A DNA stretch of 64,000 nt from Lutimonas zeaxanthinifaciens (GTDB lineage: Bacteria > Bacteroidota > Bacteroidia > Flavobacteriales > Flavobacteriaceae). Both the position numbers and the translations under genes were made by a program. Every line of letters begins with the position of its first letter. The first letter of the stretch is position 1. The DNA lies in contig NZ_CP129964.1 in NCBI RefSeq assembly GCF_030503675.1, positions 2,480,001 to 2,544,000 on the forward strand, in the 5' to 3' direction. Shown here one piece after another: positions 1 through 8,320 of the stretch. Under the pieces are notes generated by a model. That model was given only the letters and a program-made list of their open reading frames with translations. It was not told the DNA's origin and made no database searches.

Positions 1-729
1 GAAATTGTCCCTGTGGGAACACCACTGGAACGAATCACTCAAAAAGGAATTCCCGTCCCAAACTACAACACAAAAGTCAATTTCTTAAGATTCCTTGTCA
101 ATCAAGAAGGATTTGACAAAGTTTTGGTATTCACAAAAAATAAAAGAATTGCCGACAGGCTTTATGCCGATCTTCAGGAGGAATTTGAAAATGAAATGGA
201 TCTTATCCATTCAAACAAATCACAGAATTACAGATTTCAGGCCGTTGAGAAATTTGAAAATGGTACCATAAGATTATTAATTGCGACAGACATTGTTTCG
301 AGAGGAATGGATATTTTAGGTGTCAGTCACGTGATCAATTTCGACGCCCCTAAGTACCCTGAGCAATACATTCACAGAATCGGGCGCACGGGAAGGGCCC
401 GCGAAAGTGGTGAAGCTATTTTTATGTTTACTTCTTCAGAAGAGGAAATGCTCCTTGAAATAGAAATCCTGATGCAGACTGAAGTCCCTATTGACAAACT
501 TCCTTTGGAAGTTGAAATATCCAAAAAATTAATGCCTGAAGAAATTGACAGAAGCTCTGAAAAAGAAATCGGAAGGAATCAAAAAGTCACCCATACCCCT
601 GGACCCGCCTTTCATGAAAAAAGTGATAAAAACAAGAAGGTAAACCTTGGAGGATCTTATAAAAGGGAAATCAAAAAAAAGTATAAAAAACCTAAAACCC
701 GCCCTCCAAAAACCAAAGGAAAAAAATAG
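1..729 (+). CDS. DEAD-box RNA helicase, C-terminal part (5' end outside window)
   Basis: This is the C-terminal half of an ATP-dependent RNA helicase of the RhlE-like DEAD-box group; the reading frame is open from base 1, so the ATG at 13 is internal. The second RecA-like domain is visible: VLVFTKNKR (motif IV region), then LLIATDIVSRGMDI (motif V), then YIHRIGRTGRAR (motif VI with the arginine finger). After about residue 175 comes a low-complexity tail ending in a Lys/Arg/Pro-rich stretch, typical of RNA-binding extensions in this group. DEAD-box helicases unwind short RNA duplexes in ribosome assembly and RNA decay. The DEAD motif itself lies upstream of the window, so the exact subfamily is inferred. 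It is followed by a 409-bp gene-free stretch. Confidence 0.9.
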   Translation, partial: EIVPVGTPLERITQKGIPVPNYNTKVNFLRFLVNQEGFDKVLVFTKNKRIADRLYADLQEEFENEMDLIHSNKSQNYRFQAVEKFENGTIRLLIATDIVSRGMDILGVSHVINFDAPKYPEQYIHRIGRTGRARESGEAIFMFTSSEEEMLLEIEILMQTEVPIDKLPLEVEISKKLMPEEIDRSSEKEIGRNQKVTHTPGPAFHEKSDKNKKVNLGGSYKREIKKKYKKPKTRPPKTKGKK

Positions 730-801
730 TTTTTCTCCAAATCAGATACAAATACGGTTTTTATTGATTTTTTTTTGACAAAATCACAATATTAGAATTT
801 A

Positions 802-900
802 ATTCACGTTGTATTATCTCATTAGTTTTTATTTTAAAACTAGGGAAAATTGTTATTGTTAAAGAAGAAAACTCTCCTGTAAAAGGGAGAGTTTTTTTAT
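802..900 (+). repeat. Intergenic repeat copy 1, small-RNA-like element with terminator
   Basis: First of two near-identical elements in the gap between the helicase gene and the phosphatase gene. The shared core runs from CACGTTGTATTATCTCATTAG through AAACTAGGGAAAATTGTT to a CTCTCC/GGAGAG stem. A small inner hairpin AGTTTT/AAAACT (824-829 with 836-841) is present in both copies. There is no open reading frame of useful length. The stretch 730-801 before it is AT-rich, and I see no other feature there. Confidence 0.6.
869..899 (+). terminator. Rho-independent terminator of repeat copy 1
   Basis: ACTCTCC pairs with GGGAGAGT around a seven-base loop and is followed by a run of seven T. The same stem with a different loop ends copy 2, which suggests the stem is under selection. 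Confidence 0.75.
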
Positions 901-1002
901 TTTTATTTTATGCTAATAAACAATGAGCTCATAAGCCTAACTTCAAGTATTAAATTAAATTATTTTCAATTTATTTTTCCTTTTCAACAATATAAAAAAC
1001 TT

Positions 1003-1107
1003 AATCACGTTGTATAATCTCATTAGTTTTTTTTTATTTTAAAACTAGGGAAAATTGTTATTGTTAAAGAAGGAAAACTCTCCAATAAATTGGAGAGTTT
1101 TTTGATT
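1003..1107 (+). repeat. Intergenic repeat copy 2, small-RNA-like element with terminator
   Basis: Second copy, offset 201 bp from copy 1. Over the roughly 75-base core it differs only by a TA/AT change, a four-base longer T run and one extra G. Between the copies (901-1002) the sequence is AT-rich and not obviously repeated. The element ends about 30 bp from the stop codon of the convergent phosphatase gene. Confidence 0.6.
1074..1106 (+). terminator. Rho-independent terminator of repeat copy 2
   Basis: AAAACTCTCCAAT pairs with ATTGGAGAGTTTT around a short loop and runs into T residues. The A-rich left arm could also give weak termination of the opposite-strand phosphatase transcript. Confidence 0.75.
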
Positions 1108-1138
1108 TAATCCCGTTAAATAATCTTCTTTTCGGATC

Positions 1139-2776
1139 CTATTTTAAGGCTTCTGACAACACCTTTCCAGTGTAAGAATTAGGGAAGGATATCTGGAGTA
1201 AGTTAGACATGGTCGGTGCGATATCAATTATCTCAACACGCTCCCTGCTTCTTCCCTTTTTAATTCCTTTTCCAAAAAATATAATAGGTACATGCGTATC
1301 ATAACTATAACCCGAACCATGGGTAGTTCCTGTCTCCCGAACATAGATCGTAGCAGGATTTGGAACCATAACAATATCGCCTGAAAGCTTTTGATTGTAA
1401 CCGTTTTGCACGTGATGCAGGATCCCTCGGTCAAAATTCGTATTCTGCATTGTTTTCGCAGTCACTACTTTGTTCACACCGGGATAATTAATGATTTCTT
1501 CACAAAGCCTCTCTGCAACCTCGCTGGCACGCAATCCTAATACCGACAACCGGGTTTTATCGAAAAAAATCTGATTATTCGATATATTTTCAACAAGATT
1601 GTTCGCTCCATAAAGCTTATTGGTCAGCTCATCAATATAGGATCTGAATTTAGGATAATCAAAATATCCGGCCGGAATCTTCAATGAACTCAAATAAGCG
1701 GGAACCGGAAGCACAGCATGATCTGCTGTTAAAAACAGGGTGTAATTCTCTTCTCCAATATTCTTATCCAGATAATTCAATAATTCGGCAATATCTTTAT
1801 CTAATCTCAAATACGTGTCTTCAATCTCCTTTGAATCAGGACCGTACATATGCCCAATTAAATCAGGACTTGAAAAGCTGATTGCCAGGAAATCGGTAAA
1901 ATCCCCCTTTCCAAGCTTCTCACCTTTAATAGCGGATTTTGCAAACTCGATCAAAAGCGTATTGCCATAAGGAGACTCTTTCAGCAAATCAAAATTTCCG
2001 TTCTCCTTTCTCAATTTTTTTAATTCATGAGGAAAAACAGGCTTTTCTTCTCCTATAAAAAGGCCTTCATATGGGTTATCATCATCAATACTTTCAATAT
2101 AACTTGAAATCGGATACAGCGTCTCCCATTCATTTTTAAAGACCTTCTCTGCGATTCCGTCCTTGTTAAAATTGCTCACCCATTTAGGAAGCTCATCCAT
2201 ATAGAATGTCGAAGTAATGAATTTACCTTCATCCTTTCCCACAAACCAATAGGAACCGTTTGAGGTATGCCCTCCCGGCAAGACCGCGGACCTGTCTTTT
2301 AAGCCCATTGCTATGGTTCTGCCTCTCATATTCTGGCTCAATCGCAATTCATCAGTTAAGGTCGTAGCCAGTAATCTGGTAGGTGCCTTTTGCTCATATT
2401 CAAGTTCCGTTCCTAAGGCCTCGAAATTAAAGTCATCCACACAATAGATCATCTTTCTTTCAAACTTATCGTACCAGTCATTTGCAATGATTCCATGACC
2501 ACTTCCAGAGGTTCCTGTGTAAACCGAAGCATGTCCCACAGCAGTAACCGTTGGAACATAGTTAAAATGAGCATTTTCAAAATTATACCCCTCTCTAAGC
2601 AACCTTTTAAAACCATCTTCTCCATATCTGTTATAAAACCTGGTCAAATAGTCGTAACGCATCTGGTCAACAATAATTCCAACAACCAGCTTAGGCCGGT
2701 CAACTGTTGTAATGTCCTGAGACATAACCGGTATAAACATCAAAAAGAGACAAGCGAACAAGAAAATCCTTTTCAT
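1139..2776 (-). CDS. pafA: PafA-like secreted alkaline phosphatase
   Basis: An alkaline-phosphatase-superfamily enzyme that probably releases phosphate from phosphomonoesters in the periplasm. Metal and active-site motifs are all visible: DQMRYD near the N-terminus, PTVTAVGHASVYTG carrying the Thr nucleophile, GIIANDW with the Asn, LKDR (the Lys-x-Arg pair diagnostic of PafA-type monoesterases), DLIGHMYGP, TADHA and a late GTTHGSGY. I chose the ATG at 2776 (545 residues) because it begins a normal signal peptide, MKRIFLFACLF to VMS, cleaved before Gln. A longer TTG start at 2797 would overlap the promoter -7 box. The gene is divergent from mlaE and convergent with the repeat elements. Phosphodiesterase activity is the alternative, but the Lys-x-Arg pair argues for monoesters. 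Confidence 0.88.
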   Translation of the reverse strand: MKRIFLFACLFLMFIPVMSQDITTVDRPKLVVGIIVDQMRYDYLTRFYNRYGEDGFKRLLREGYNFENAHFNYVPTVTAVGHASVYTGTSGSGHGIIANDWYDKFERKMIYCVDDFNFEALGTELEYEQKAPTRLLATTLTDELRLSQNMRGRTIAMGLKDRSAVLPGGHTSNGSYWFVGKDEGKFITSTFYMDELPKWVSNFNKDGIAEKVFKNEWETLYPISSYIESIDDDNPYEGLFIGEEKPVFPHELKKLRKENGNFDLLKESPYGNTLLIEFAKSAIKGEKLGKGDFTDFLAISFSSPDLIGHMYGPDSKEIEDTYLRLDKDIAELLNYLDKNIGEENYTLFLTADHAVLPVPAYLSSLKIPAGYFDYPKFRSYIDELTNKLYGANNLVENISNNQIFFDKTRLSVLGLRASEVAERLCEEIINYPGVNKVVTAKTMQNTNFDRGILHHVQNGYNQKLSGDIVMVPNPATIYVRETGTTHGSGYSYDTHVPIIFFGKGIKKGRSRERVEIIDIAPTMSNLLQISFPNSYTGKVLSEALK

Positions 2777-2794
2777 ATGTATAAAATTTGAGCG

Positions 2795-2802
2795 CAAATT
2801 TA
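2795..2802 (-). promoter_or_regulatory. Promoter -7 box for the pafA-like gene
   Basis: On the minus strand this reads TAAATTTG, matching the Bacteroidetes -7 consensus TAnnTTTG, 18 bp before the ATG at 2776. No clear -33 TTTG is visible. Confidence 0.45.
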
Positions 2803-2871
2803 AACATAAAAGGCTGTTTTAATCTTTAAATCTCAGTTAAATTTTAATATTTTAGCACTATTCAAAATCAT

Positions 2872-3612
2872 ATGAAATACTTTCACAACATTGGACTTTA
2901 TTTTATTATGCTGTCACAGGTTTTTAAAAAACCTCAAAAAAGATCAGTATTCAGAGAAAGTTTATTTAAAGAAGTTGAAGAACTGGGGCTTAAATCACTG
3001 GGTATCGTCGCCTTCATTTCTTTTTTCGTCGGTGGAGTTGTTGCGATTCAGACTGCACTGAACGTAGATAGCCCCTGGATACCAAAATACCTTATTGGTT
3101 TTGCTACAAAAAGATCGATCATTCTAGAATTTGCTCCTACCTTTATGTCAATCATTCTGGCCGGAAAAGTGGGTTCTTATATTACATCGAGTATTGGTAC
3201 CATGAGAGTTACCGAGCAAATTGATGCCCTGGAGGTCATGGGTGTAAATGCCTTGAATTATCTGGTTCTTCCCAAAGTAATAGCCGCGGTTTTCTTTTAT
3301 CCTTTTATCGTTTTACTTGCCATGTTCCTGGGAATTTTCGGAGGATGGGTATCAGGGTTCATGACAGGACTTTTTGTTTCTGACAGTTATATTGAAGGAA
3401 TCCGATTGGACTTTAACCCTTATTTGATCAGATATGCTTTGATCAAGACCATGGTCTTTGCCTTTGTCATAGCAACGATTCCATCTTTTTATGGATTTTA
3501 TGTTAAAGGAGGATCCCTGGAAGTGGGAAAAGCCAGTACGAAAGCTGTGGTCTGGACAAGCATCGTTATTATTTTACTGAATTATTTCTTAACGCAAATG
3601 CTATTGGGATAA
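2872..3612 (+). CDS. mlaE: MlaE-family phospholipid ABC transporter permease
   Basis: Inner-membrane permease (DUF140/MlaE family, 246 residues, usual length) of an Mla-type transporter that moves phospholipids between inner and outer membranes. The family signature is clear around residues 80-125: EFAPTFMSIILAGKVGS followed by SIGTMRVTEQIDALEVMG. Several hydrophobic segments follow, with an amphipathic N-terminal stretch before the first. The ATPase gene begins at the base right after the stop codon, so the two are surely cotranscribed and probably coupled in translation. The substrate-binding MCE subunit (MlaD) is not next to them and no homologue is seen in this window, so the partner must be encoded elsewhere. 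The direction of lipid transport cannot be told from sequence. Confidence 0.92.
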   Translation: MKYFHNIGLYFIMLSQVFKKPQKRSVFRESLFKEVEELGLKSLGIVAFISFFVGGVVAIQTALNVDSPWIPKYLIGFATKRSIILEFAPTFMSIILAGKVGSYITSSIGTMRVTEQIDALEVMGVNALNYLVLPKVIAAVFFYPFIVLLAMFLGIFGGWVSGFMTGLFVSDSYIEGIRLDFNPYLIRYALIKTMVFAFVIATIPSFYGFYVKGGSLEVGKASTKAVVWTSIVIILLNYFLTQMLLG

Positions 3613-4377
3613 ATGATAGAGGTTAAAGACATACATAAATCATTTGGGGATCATCATATATTAAAAGGGGTTTCCGCTACATTTCACAAGGGCCATACCA
3701 GCATGATTATTGGAACCAGTGGTTCGGGTAAAACCGTTTTTCTCAAATGTCTCTTGGGCCTTTTTTCGCCCGAAAAAGGAGACATATGCTATGACAACCG
3801 ATATTACAGCAAAATGTCCATATCCGAAAAAAGAGATCTTCGAAAAGAAATCGGAATGGTATTTCAGGGAGGGGCACTCTTTGATTCAGAGACTATCGAG
3901 AACAATATTAAATTTCCTTTAAAAATGTTTACTGATCAATCCGAAGAGGAAATGAGGGAGCGGGTCAATTTTGTGTTAAACAGGGTGCACCTGGAAAACG
4001 TGAATAACAAATTTCCCGCGGAGCTGTCCGGTGGGATGCAGAAAAGGGTTGCCATCGCAAGAGCAATTGTCATGAACCCAAAGTATCTGTTTTGCGATGA
4101 ACCGAACTCAGGTCTCGACCCAAAAACCGCTATTGTGATCGATAATTTGATACAGGAAATCACAGATGAATATCAAATGATCACAATTATCAATTCACAT
4201 GATATGAATTCGGTCATGGAAATTGGAGAAAAAATAATTTTTCTTAAACAGGGAATAAAAGAATGGGAAGGCTCTTTCAAGACGATTTTTAAGACTGATA
4301 ACAAAGCTGTAACTGACTTTGTTTATTCGTCCAACCTTTATAAAAAGGTCAGAGAAGCCTACAACAAAGGCTCATAA
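3613..4377 (+). CDS. mlaF: MlaF-family ABC transporter ATPase
   Basis: Cytoplasmic ATPase that powers the MlaE permease encoded just upstream. Walker A is GTSGSGKT (residues 34-41), the ABC signature is LSGGMQKR (about 138-145), Walker B is YLFCDEP (about 157-163) and the H-loop is NSHDM near 195. The C-terminal stretch ending in FVYSSNLYKK resembles the tail of MlaF proteins that contacts regulatory partners. The start codon abuts the mlaE stop with no spacer. The gene ends 8 bp from the convergent DUF389 gene, with no visible terminator between them. The function as a lipid transporter rests on the pairing with the MlaE-type permease; ATPases of this group are otherwise hard to tell apart. 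Confidence 0.9.
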   Translation: MIEVKDIHKSFGDHHILKGVSATFHKGHTSMIIGTSGSGKTVFLKCLLGLFSPEKGDICYDNRYYSKMSISEKRDLRKEIGMVFQGGALFDSETIENNIKFPLKMFTDQSEEEMRERVNFVLNRVHLENVNNKFPAELSGGMQKRVAIARAIVMNPKYLFCDEPNSGLDPKTAIVIDNLIQEITDEYQMITIINSHDMNSVMEIGEKIIFLKQGIKEWEGSFKTIFKTDNKAVTDFVYSSNLYKKVREAYNKGS

Positions 4378-4385
4378 TTCTAAAC

Positions 4386-5834
4386 CTATTTCAACTGTCT
4401 GACCTCAAGCTGCTTGAGGTTGAGTCGTGCTTTTAACCATTCCTGCAACTGTTTTTCCTGTTGCTTTCTTTTCCGGTTGTTAACCTTATTTTTCCATTTG
4501 ACGGAAACAATGTTCAAGGTGTCAATTTTTTCAAAATTTGAGGCGAATTCACGGGCGAACCTTATTTCCTGAAGATCCGAATAATTGATTCTTATTTCCT
4601 CAATGACCCTGTTGAATTGGACTTCATTGGCATAGTACCTCCTCAAATCCTTTTCCAGTTCCGATATTCTCAGGTCTTTTTCTTTAATAGTTTCATCCCT
4701 TGAACTTAACATTTGATGCGAATTGATATACAATTCTTTGATCTGATCTATATCTTCTCTGATTCCCGAATCATCCTGACTCTTTAAAATGGTCAGTTTT
4801 GTATTTCTCAGGCCCAGATCCTCCATATGTTCTTCCCATCGTTCCTTATCCCTAACAGAATAATCATTTCCAAATACATACAACTTGATCTCTTTCTCCT
4901 GAAAATTGATACTTTCGGAATTATCACCAATGATATTTACCCCCTCTTCTTTTAGATCCTCAATAAACTTTTCGGCCCGTATCGTATAATTGTTGATCAA
5001 ATACAACTGATAGAACAAATAGATACTGAATGCCAGGATGACAAATGCAATCAGAGACGCAATTCTTGAAATTCTCTTTCTTTTCGCCTGATTGATATAC
5101 TTACGCATTGGGAACTTCAAGTATTTTGTAATGGCAAAAGCCGCCAGCGCAATATAGATACAGTTGATTGTAAAGAGGAACATGGCTCCGCCAAAATAAT
5201 TGAATTGTCCCGTTGCAAGGCCAAACCCTGCGGTACAGAGAGGTGGCATCAGGGCAGTTGCAATAGCCACACCTGCCACCGTGTTGAATTGAGGTTTATT
5301 TCTGCTGATCGCAATGATCAGGGCAAGTCCACCTGCCATTGCGATCAACACATCACGTACATCAGGTTTAGTTCTTGCCAAAATTTCCGGCGTGGCTTCC
5401 TTAAAAATCGGAATGCTGAAAAATATAAATGAAGTAAGTATACTCAAAAACACCATGGCCCCAAAATTGATTACTGAAGCCTTTAAGGTGTCCACATCGT
5501 TTACCCCTATTGAAAATCCAATCCCAAGTATGGGACCCATCAGGGGTGAGATAAGCATGGCCCCGATCACAACGGCGGTAGAGCTCACATTCAAACCAAT
5601 GGAGGCAATCAATATGGAAAAAACAAGGATCCAGGCCGTCTGCCCCTTTATCGAAATCCCTTCACGAATCGTTCTGGCTGTAGCTTCTTTATCTGTATCT
5701 CTCTTAATATTAAGAAGCTGAGGAATATATTCCTTTAAACTTTGAAAAAAGCCTTTAAATTCCTTTTGAACTTCTTCCTTTTGTTCCTGGAACTTCTTAT
5801 CCTCCTCTAAATTATCCTGTTTCTTTTCTTCCAT
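4386..5834 (-). CDS. DUF389 multi-pass membrane protein
   Basis: A 482-residue membrane protein of the DUF389 family, biochemical role unknown. The first 75 residues are charged and probably cytoplasmic. The conserved core follows, with about six hydrophobic segments between residues 75 and 285 and the family hallmark GAMLISPLMGPILG plus ATALMPPLCTAGFGLA. The remaining 200 residues are hydrophilic and include a likely coiled coil (about 375-410) and a Lys/Arg/Gln-rich C-terminus. It lies 43 bp downstream of the manC-like gene on the same strand and may be the last gene of that operon. The long soluble tail is larger than in minimal DUF389 proteins, but similar tails occur in Bacteroidetes members. 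Confidence 0.85.
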   Translation of the reverse strand: MEEKKQDNLEEDKKFQEQKEEVQKEFKGFFQSLKEYIPQLLNIKRDTDKEATARTIREGISIKGQTAWILVFSILIASIGLNVSSTAVVIGAMLISPLMGPILGIGFSIGVNDVDTLKASVINFGAMVFLSILTSFIFFSIPIFKEATPEILARTKPDVRDVLIAMAGGLALIIAISRNKPQFNTVAGVAIATALMPPLCTAGFGLATGQFNYFGGAMFLFTINCIYIALAAFAITKYLKFPMRKYINQAKRKRISRIASLIAFVILAFSIYLFYQLYLINNYTIRAEKFIEDLKEEGVNIIGDNSESINFQEKEIKLYVFGNDYSVRDKERWEEHMEDLGLRNTKLTILKSQDDSGIREDIDQIKELYINSHQMLSSRDETIKEKDLRISELEKDLRRYYANEVQFNRVIEEIRINYSDLQEIRFAREFASNFEKIDTLNIVSVKWKNKVNNRKRKQQEKQLQEWLKARLNLKQLEVRQLK

Positions 5835-5877
5835 AAAAGATCTATTAACTTGTAAATTGGTTCAAGTTTATGACAAT

Positions 5878-6948
5878 TTAAACCGCACCAAACTTTGATT
5901 CAACCGCCTTGGAAACTTCTTTAATACCCTGTTCTTTGGACTTAGGATATATTAAAAGTGTATCTTCAGTCTCCACAATAATGAAGTCACTTATACCGTC
6001 AATGACCACCTTTTTATTTACCTCAGTACTGATCATGTTTCTTTTTGCATCTGTAAAGTATCCCCGGGCATTAACCAGCGCATTTTCTTCCTGATCCTTA
6101 TCCAGTTTATCGTATAAGGAACCCCAGGTTCCAAGATCGTTCCAGCCAAATTCAGAAGCTATCACGTATACATTATCCGCCTTTTCCATGATTCCGTAAT
6201 CAATGGATATATTCTCAGCCTCTCCATAATAATCCCTGATAAAAGCAGCTTCCTGATCTGTGTTCCAACATGTCATACCCGCCTCGAAAAGACTATACAT
6301 TGCAGGCAAACTTCTCCTGAATGAATTCAAAACACTTTTGGCACTCCAGATAAAAATTCCGGCATTCCACAGGTAATCTCCCTGAGCAAGAAACTTTTCC
6401 GCTGTTTTAAGATCCGGTTTTTCGGTAAAGTTTTTCACCTTTTTTACTTCTTTTTCCGCAGCTTCAAACTGTATATAACCATAACCCGTATTCGGTCCTG
6501 AAGGTTTGATTCCGAGGGTCATGAGAATATCATTTTTCTGACAGGAATCAAATGCTGAAGCTACATATGAAACAAAGGCCTCTTCATCTTCAATAAAATG
6601 ATCTGAAGGTGCCACAATCATCACAGCATCCGGATTCTGATCCGCGATTTTCAAGGCAGCGTATAAAATACAAGGAGCTGTATTTCTCATTGCGGGCTCC
6701 AATAGAATCTGGTTTTCAGAAATAGAAGGTAAATGATCCATGACAAGTTCCTTGTAGCGTTCATTTGTGGCCACAAGGATCTGATCCGATGGGATCAATT
6801 TTGACAAACGGTCAAAAGTCTGTTGAATCAACGATTTGCCCGTACCCAGCATATCGTGAAATTGTTTGGGATTATCCGGAGTGCTCACGGGCCAGAATCG
6901 TGAACCCACTCCTCCGGCCATGATGACCGCATAATAGTTCTTATTCAT
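5878..6948 (-). CDS. manC: Mannose-1-phosphate guanylyltransferase
   Basis: Makes GDP-mannose from mannose 1-phosphate and GTP, feeding fucose, mannan or capsule synthesis. The N-terminal nucleotidyltransferase signature is clear: MAGGVGSRFWPVS at residues 10-22, then NPKQF. Further hallmarks are VAPSDHFI, a GTGYGYIQF-like segment (here NTGYGYIQF) and NFTEKPD. At 356 residues it carries only the transferase and its beta-helix tail, without the phosphomannose isomerase domain of the bifunctional enzymes. The start is 4 bp after the end of the SprT-like gene, so the two are in one transcript. A related sugar nucleotidyltransferase specificity cannot be excluded, but the motif set fits mannose. 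Confidence 0.92.
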   Translation of the reverse strand: MNKNYYAVIMAGGVGSRFWPVSTPDNPKQFHDMLGTGKSLIQQTFDRLSKLIPSDQILVATNERYKELVMDHLPSISENQILLEPAMRNTAPCILYAALKIADQNPDAVMIVAPSDHFIEDEEAFVSYVASAFDSCQKNDILMTLGIKPSGPNTGYGYIQFEAAEKEVKKVKNFTEKPDLKTAEKFLAQGDYLWNAGIFIWSAKSVLNSFRRSLPAMYSLFEAGMTCWNTDQEAAFIRDYYGEAENISIDYGIMEKADNVYVIASEFGWNDLGTWGSLYDKLDKDQEENALVNARGYFTDAKRNMISTEVNKKVVIDGISDFIIVETEDTLLIYPKSKEQGIKEVSKAVESKFGAV

Positions 6949-6952
6949 ATTT

Positions 6953-7552
6953 TTAATTTAGTAGAATCACCTCCGCGTGGGGGTGAAATATATATTTTTT
7001 GTGCGTAAGTACCTCAATGCACTCAAATCTTGAACGTCTCTTTCTTTCCTTGACAAAAGTTCGGTTCTTGTATTGAAACCTGCTCTTGTCGGGAATTTCA
7101 AAAATAAGTGTTTTATCAGTATCAAGATCATATTTACGCAATTCAATTGATAAATTTATATCTCCGTCAGAACTCGCCTTTGGATTGATCATATGTGTTG
7201 CGAGTGATCGCAGGATCCCATCCGGAAAAACTTCCGGGTTTAAAAAAGGAAGCATGAGTTTCTTGAAGTTGATTTTCCACTCCACACCATGGGGCCTCAC
7301 ATTCTTGTGTTCCCTAAAAGTTACCAGATGAGCATATTCATGAACTAACGTGATCAAAAATCGATAAGGATTTAAATCGTTATTGATTGTAATTTGAACA
7401 CGTCCGTCAATGTACCTTTTAAAGTCTCCGTGCTTGGTGCTTCTTTTCTTAACAATTTTTAGATGACAGGGATATTTTTCAATCAAGGCATAAACCTGCC
7501 CAATCGCATTACGCGGTATATATTTGATTAGAATTTCAGAGTTTGTTTTCAA
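6953..7552 (-). CDS. SprT-like zinc metalloprotease domain protein
   Basis: A small protein with a SprT/WSS1-type metallopeptidase core: HEYAH at residues 71-75 gives two zinc ligands and the catalytic Glu, and His88 in the following RPHGVEW is a likely third ligand. Related eukaryotic proteins (Spartan) cut DNA-protein crosslinks; the bacterial role is unknown. No ATG is available upstream of the zinc motif, so translation must begin at a TTG codon at 7550-7552. The frame before it is open back into the SDR gene but contains no ATG. The gene lies between SDR (23 bp upstream) and manC (4 bp downstream), an arrangement that suggests cotranscription rather than shared function. Confidence 0.8.
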   Translation of the reverse strand: MKTNSEILIKYIPRNAIGQVYALIEKYPCHLKIVKKRSTKHGDFKRYIDGRVQITINNDLNPYRFLITLVHEYAHLVTFREHKNVRPHGVEWKINFKKLMLPFLNPEVFPDGILRSLATHMINPKASSDGDINLSIELRKYDLDTDKTLIFEIPDKSRFQYKNRTFVKERKRRSRFECIEVLTHKKYIFHPHAEVILLN

Positions 7553-7575
7553 AAATAGATATTTAACTTCTTTAA

Positions 7576-8268
7576 TCAGGGTGTCGAATTCGAAACCGGT
7601 AAGACTTTCCCATTAAATACATTATGTCCCTTAAGTGCAAATTCTGCAATATAATCAGCCATTTCAACAGCGGTAACAGGTGCTTTATAATCGGGGAAGG
7701 CCTCTTCCAGCATTTCCGTCTGAACAGCACCTAATGCAAGTGTATTAAACGAAACTTTACGTTCCTTGTATTCTTCGGCAAGCAATTCCATTAAGGTAAT
7801 TACAGCTCCCTTGGAAGAACTGTAAGCGGCAAGTCCGGGGAATTTCATACTGCCCTGAACCCCTCCCATGCTACTGATGGCAACTACATGGGCCCCTGAA
7901 ATTAAATAAGGATCAAGAACTCTTGTCAATTCAGAAACAGCAAAAACATTTACCTTGTATACTTCAATAAAATCTGCTTCGGAAGTTTCTGCGAAAGGCT
8001 TGAAAAGCAATGTTCCTGCATTGTGGATCAATACATCCAGGCTACCCCATTCATCTTTAACCAGCCCCTGAATCCTCGTTAAATCTTCTTTTGAGGTAAT
8101 TTCTGCCTGAAAAGGGATTAATGAAAGGTAAGAATCATTGATTTCAATCAAATTTTTGGTATTTCGGCTTACCGCAAGAACCTTATGGCCTTTTTCTGAT
8201 AAAAGTTTTACCAGCTCGAATCCTATACCCCTGCTCGCTCCAGTAACCAAAATTCTTTTTGAATTCAT
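7576..8268 (-). CDS. Short-chain dehydrogenase/reductase
   Basis: A classical SDR oxidoreductase of 230 residues. The cofactor motif TGASRGIG is at residues 9-16, the structural HNAG replaces the usual NNAG near residue 87, and the catalytic triad is SISSMGG followed by YSSSK near residue 150. The Arg after the glycine motif and the VSRN segment suggest NADP(H), but this is inference. Substrate is unknown; some relatives are annotated as C-factor-like or sepiapterin-reductase-like. It is the first gene of a probable minus-strand operon with the SprT-like gene, manC and DUF389. It diverges from the amidohydrolase gene across 52 bp. Confidence 0.85.
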   Translation of the reverse strand: MNSKRILVTGASRGIGFELVKLLSEKGHKVLAVSRNTKNLIEINDSYLSLIPFQAEITSKEDLTRIQGLVKDEWGSLDVLIHNAGTLLFKPFAETSEADFIEVYKVNVFAVSELTRVLDPYLISGAHVVAISSMGGVQGSMKFPGLAAYSSSKGAVITLMELLAEEYKERKVSFNTLALGAVQTEMLEEAFPDYKAPVTAVEMADYIAEFALKGHNVFNGKVLPVSNSTP

Positions 8269-8320
8269 CCTTAATCCAATTTTGCTTTTTTATATTTATG
8301 CAAACTAAACGGTCAAAAAT

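Noticed and set aside
2495-2791. 98-codon open frame opposite the start of the phosphatase gene
   Set aside because: It lies antisense to the conserved phosphatase motifs, has no recognisable domain and shows the composition expected of a shadow frame.
2777-2797. TTG-initiated N-terminal extension of the phosphatase by seven codons
   Set aside because: The TTG overlaps the TAAATTTG promoter box, and the ATG at 2776 begins a normal signal peptide.
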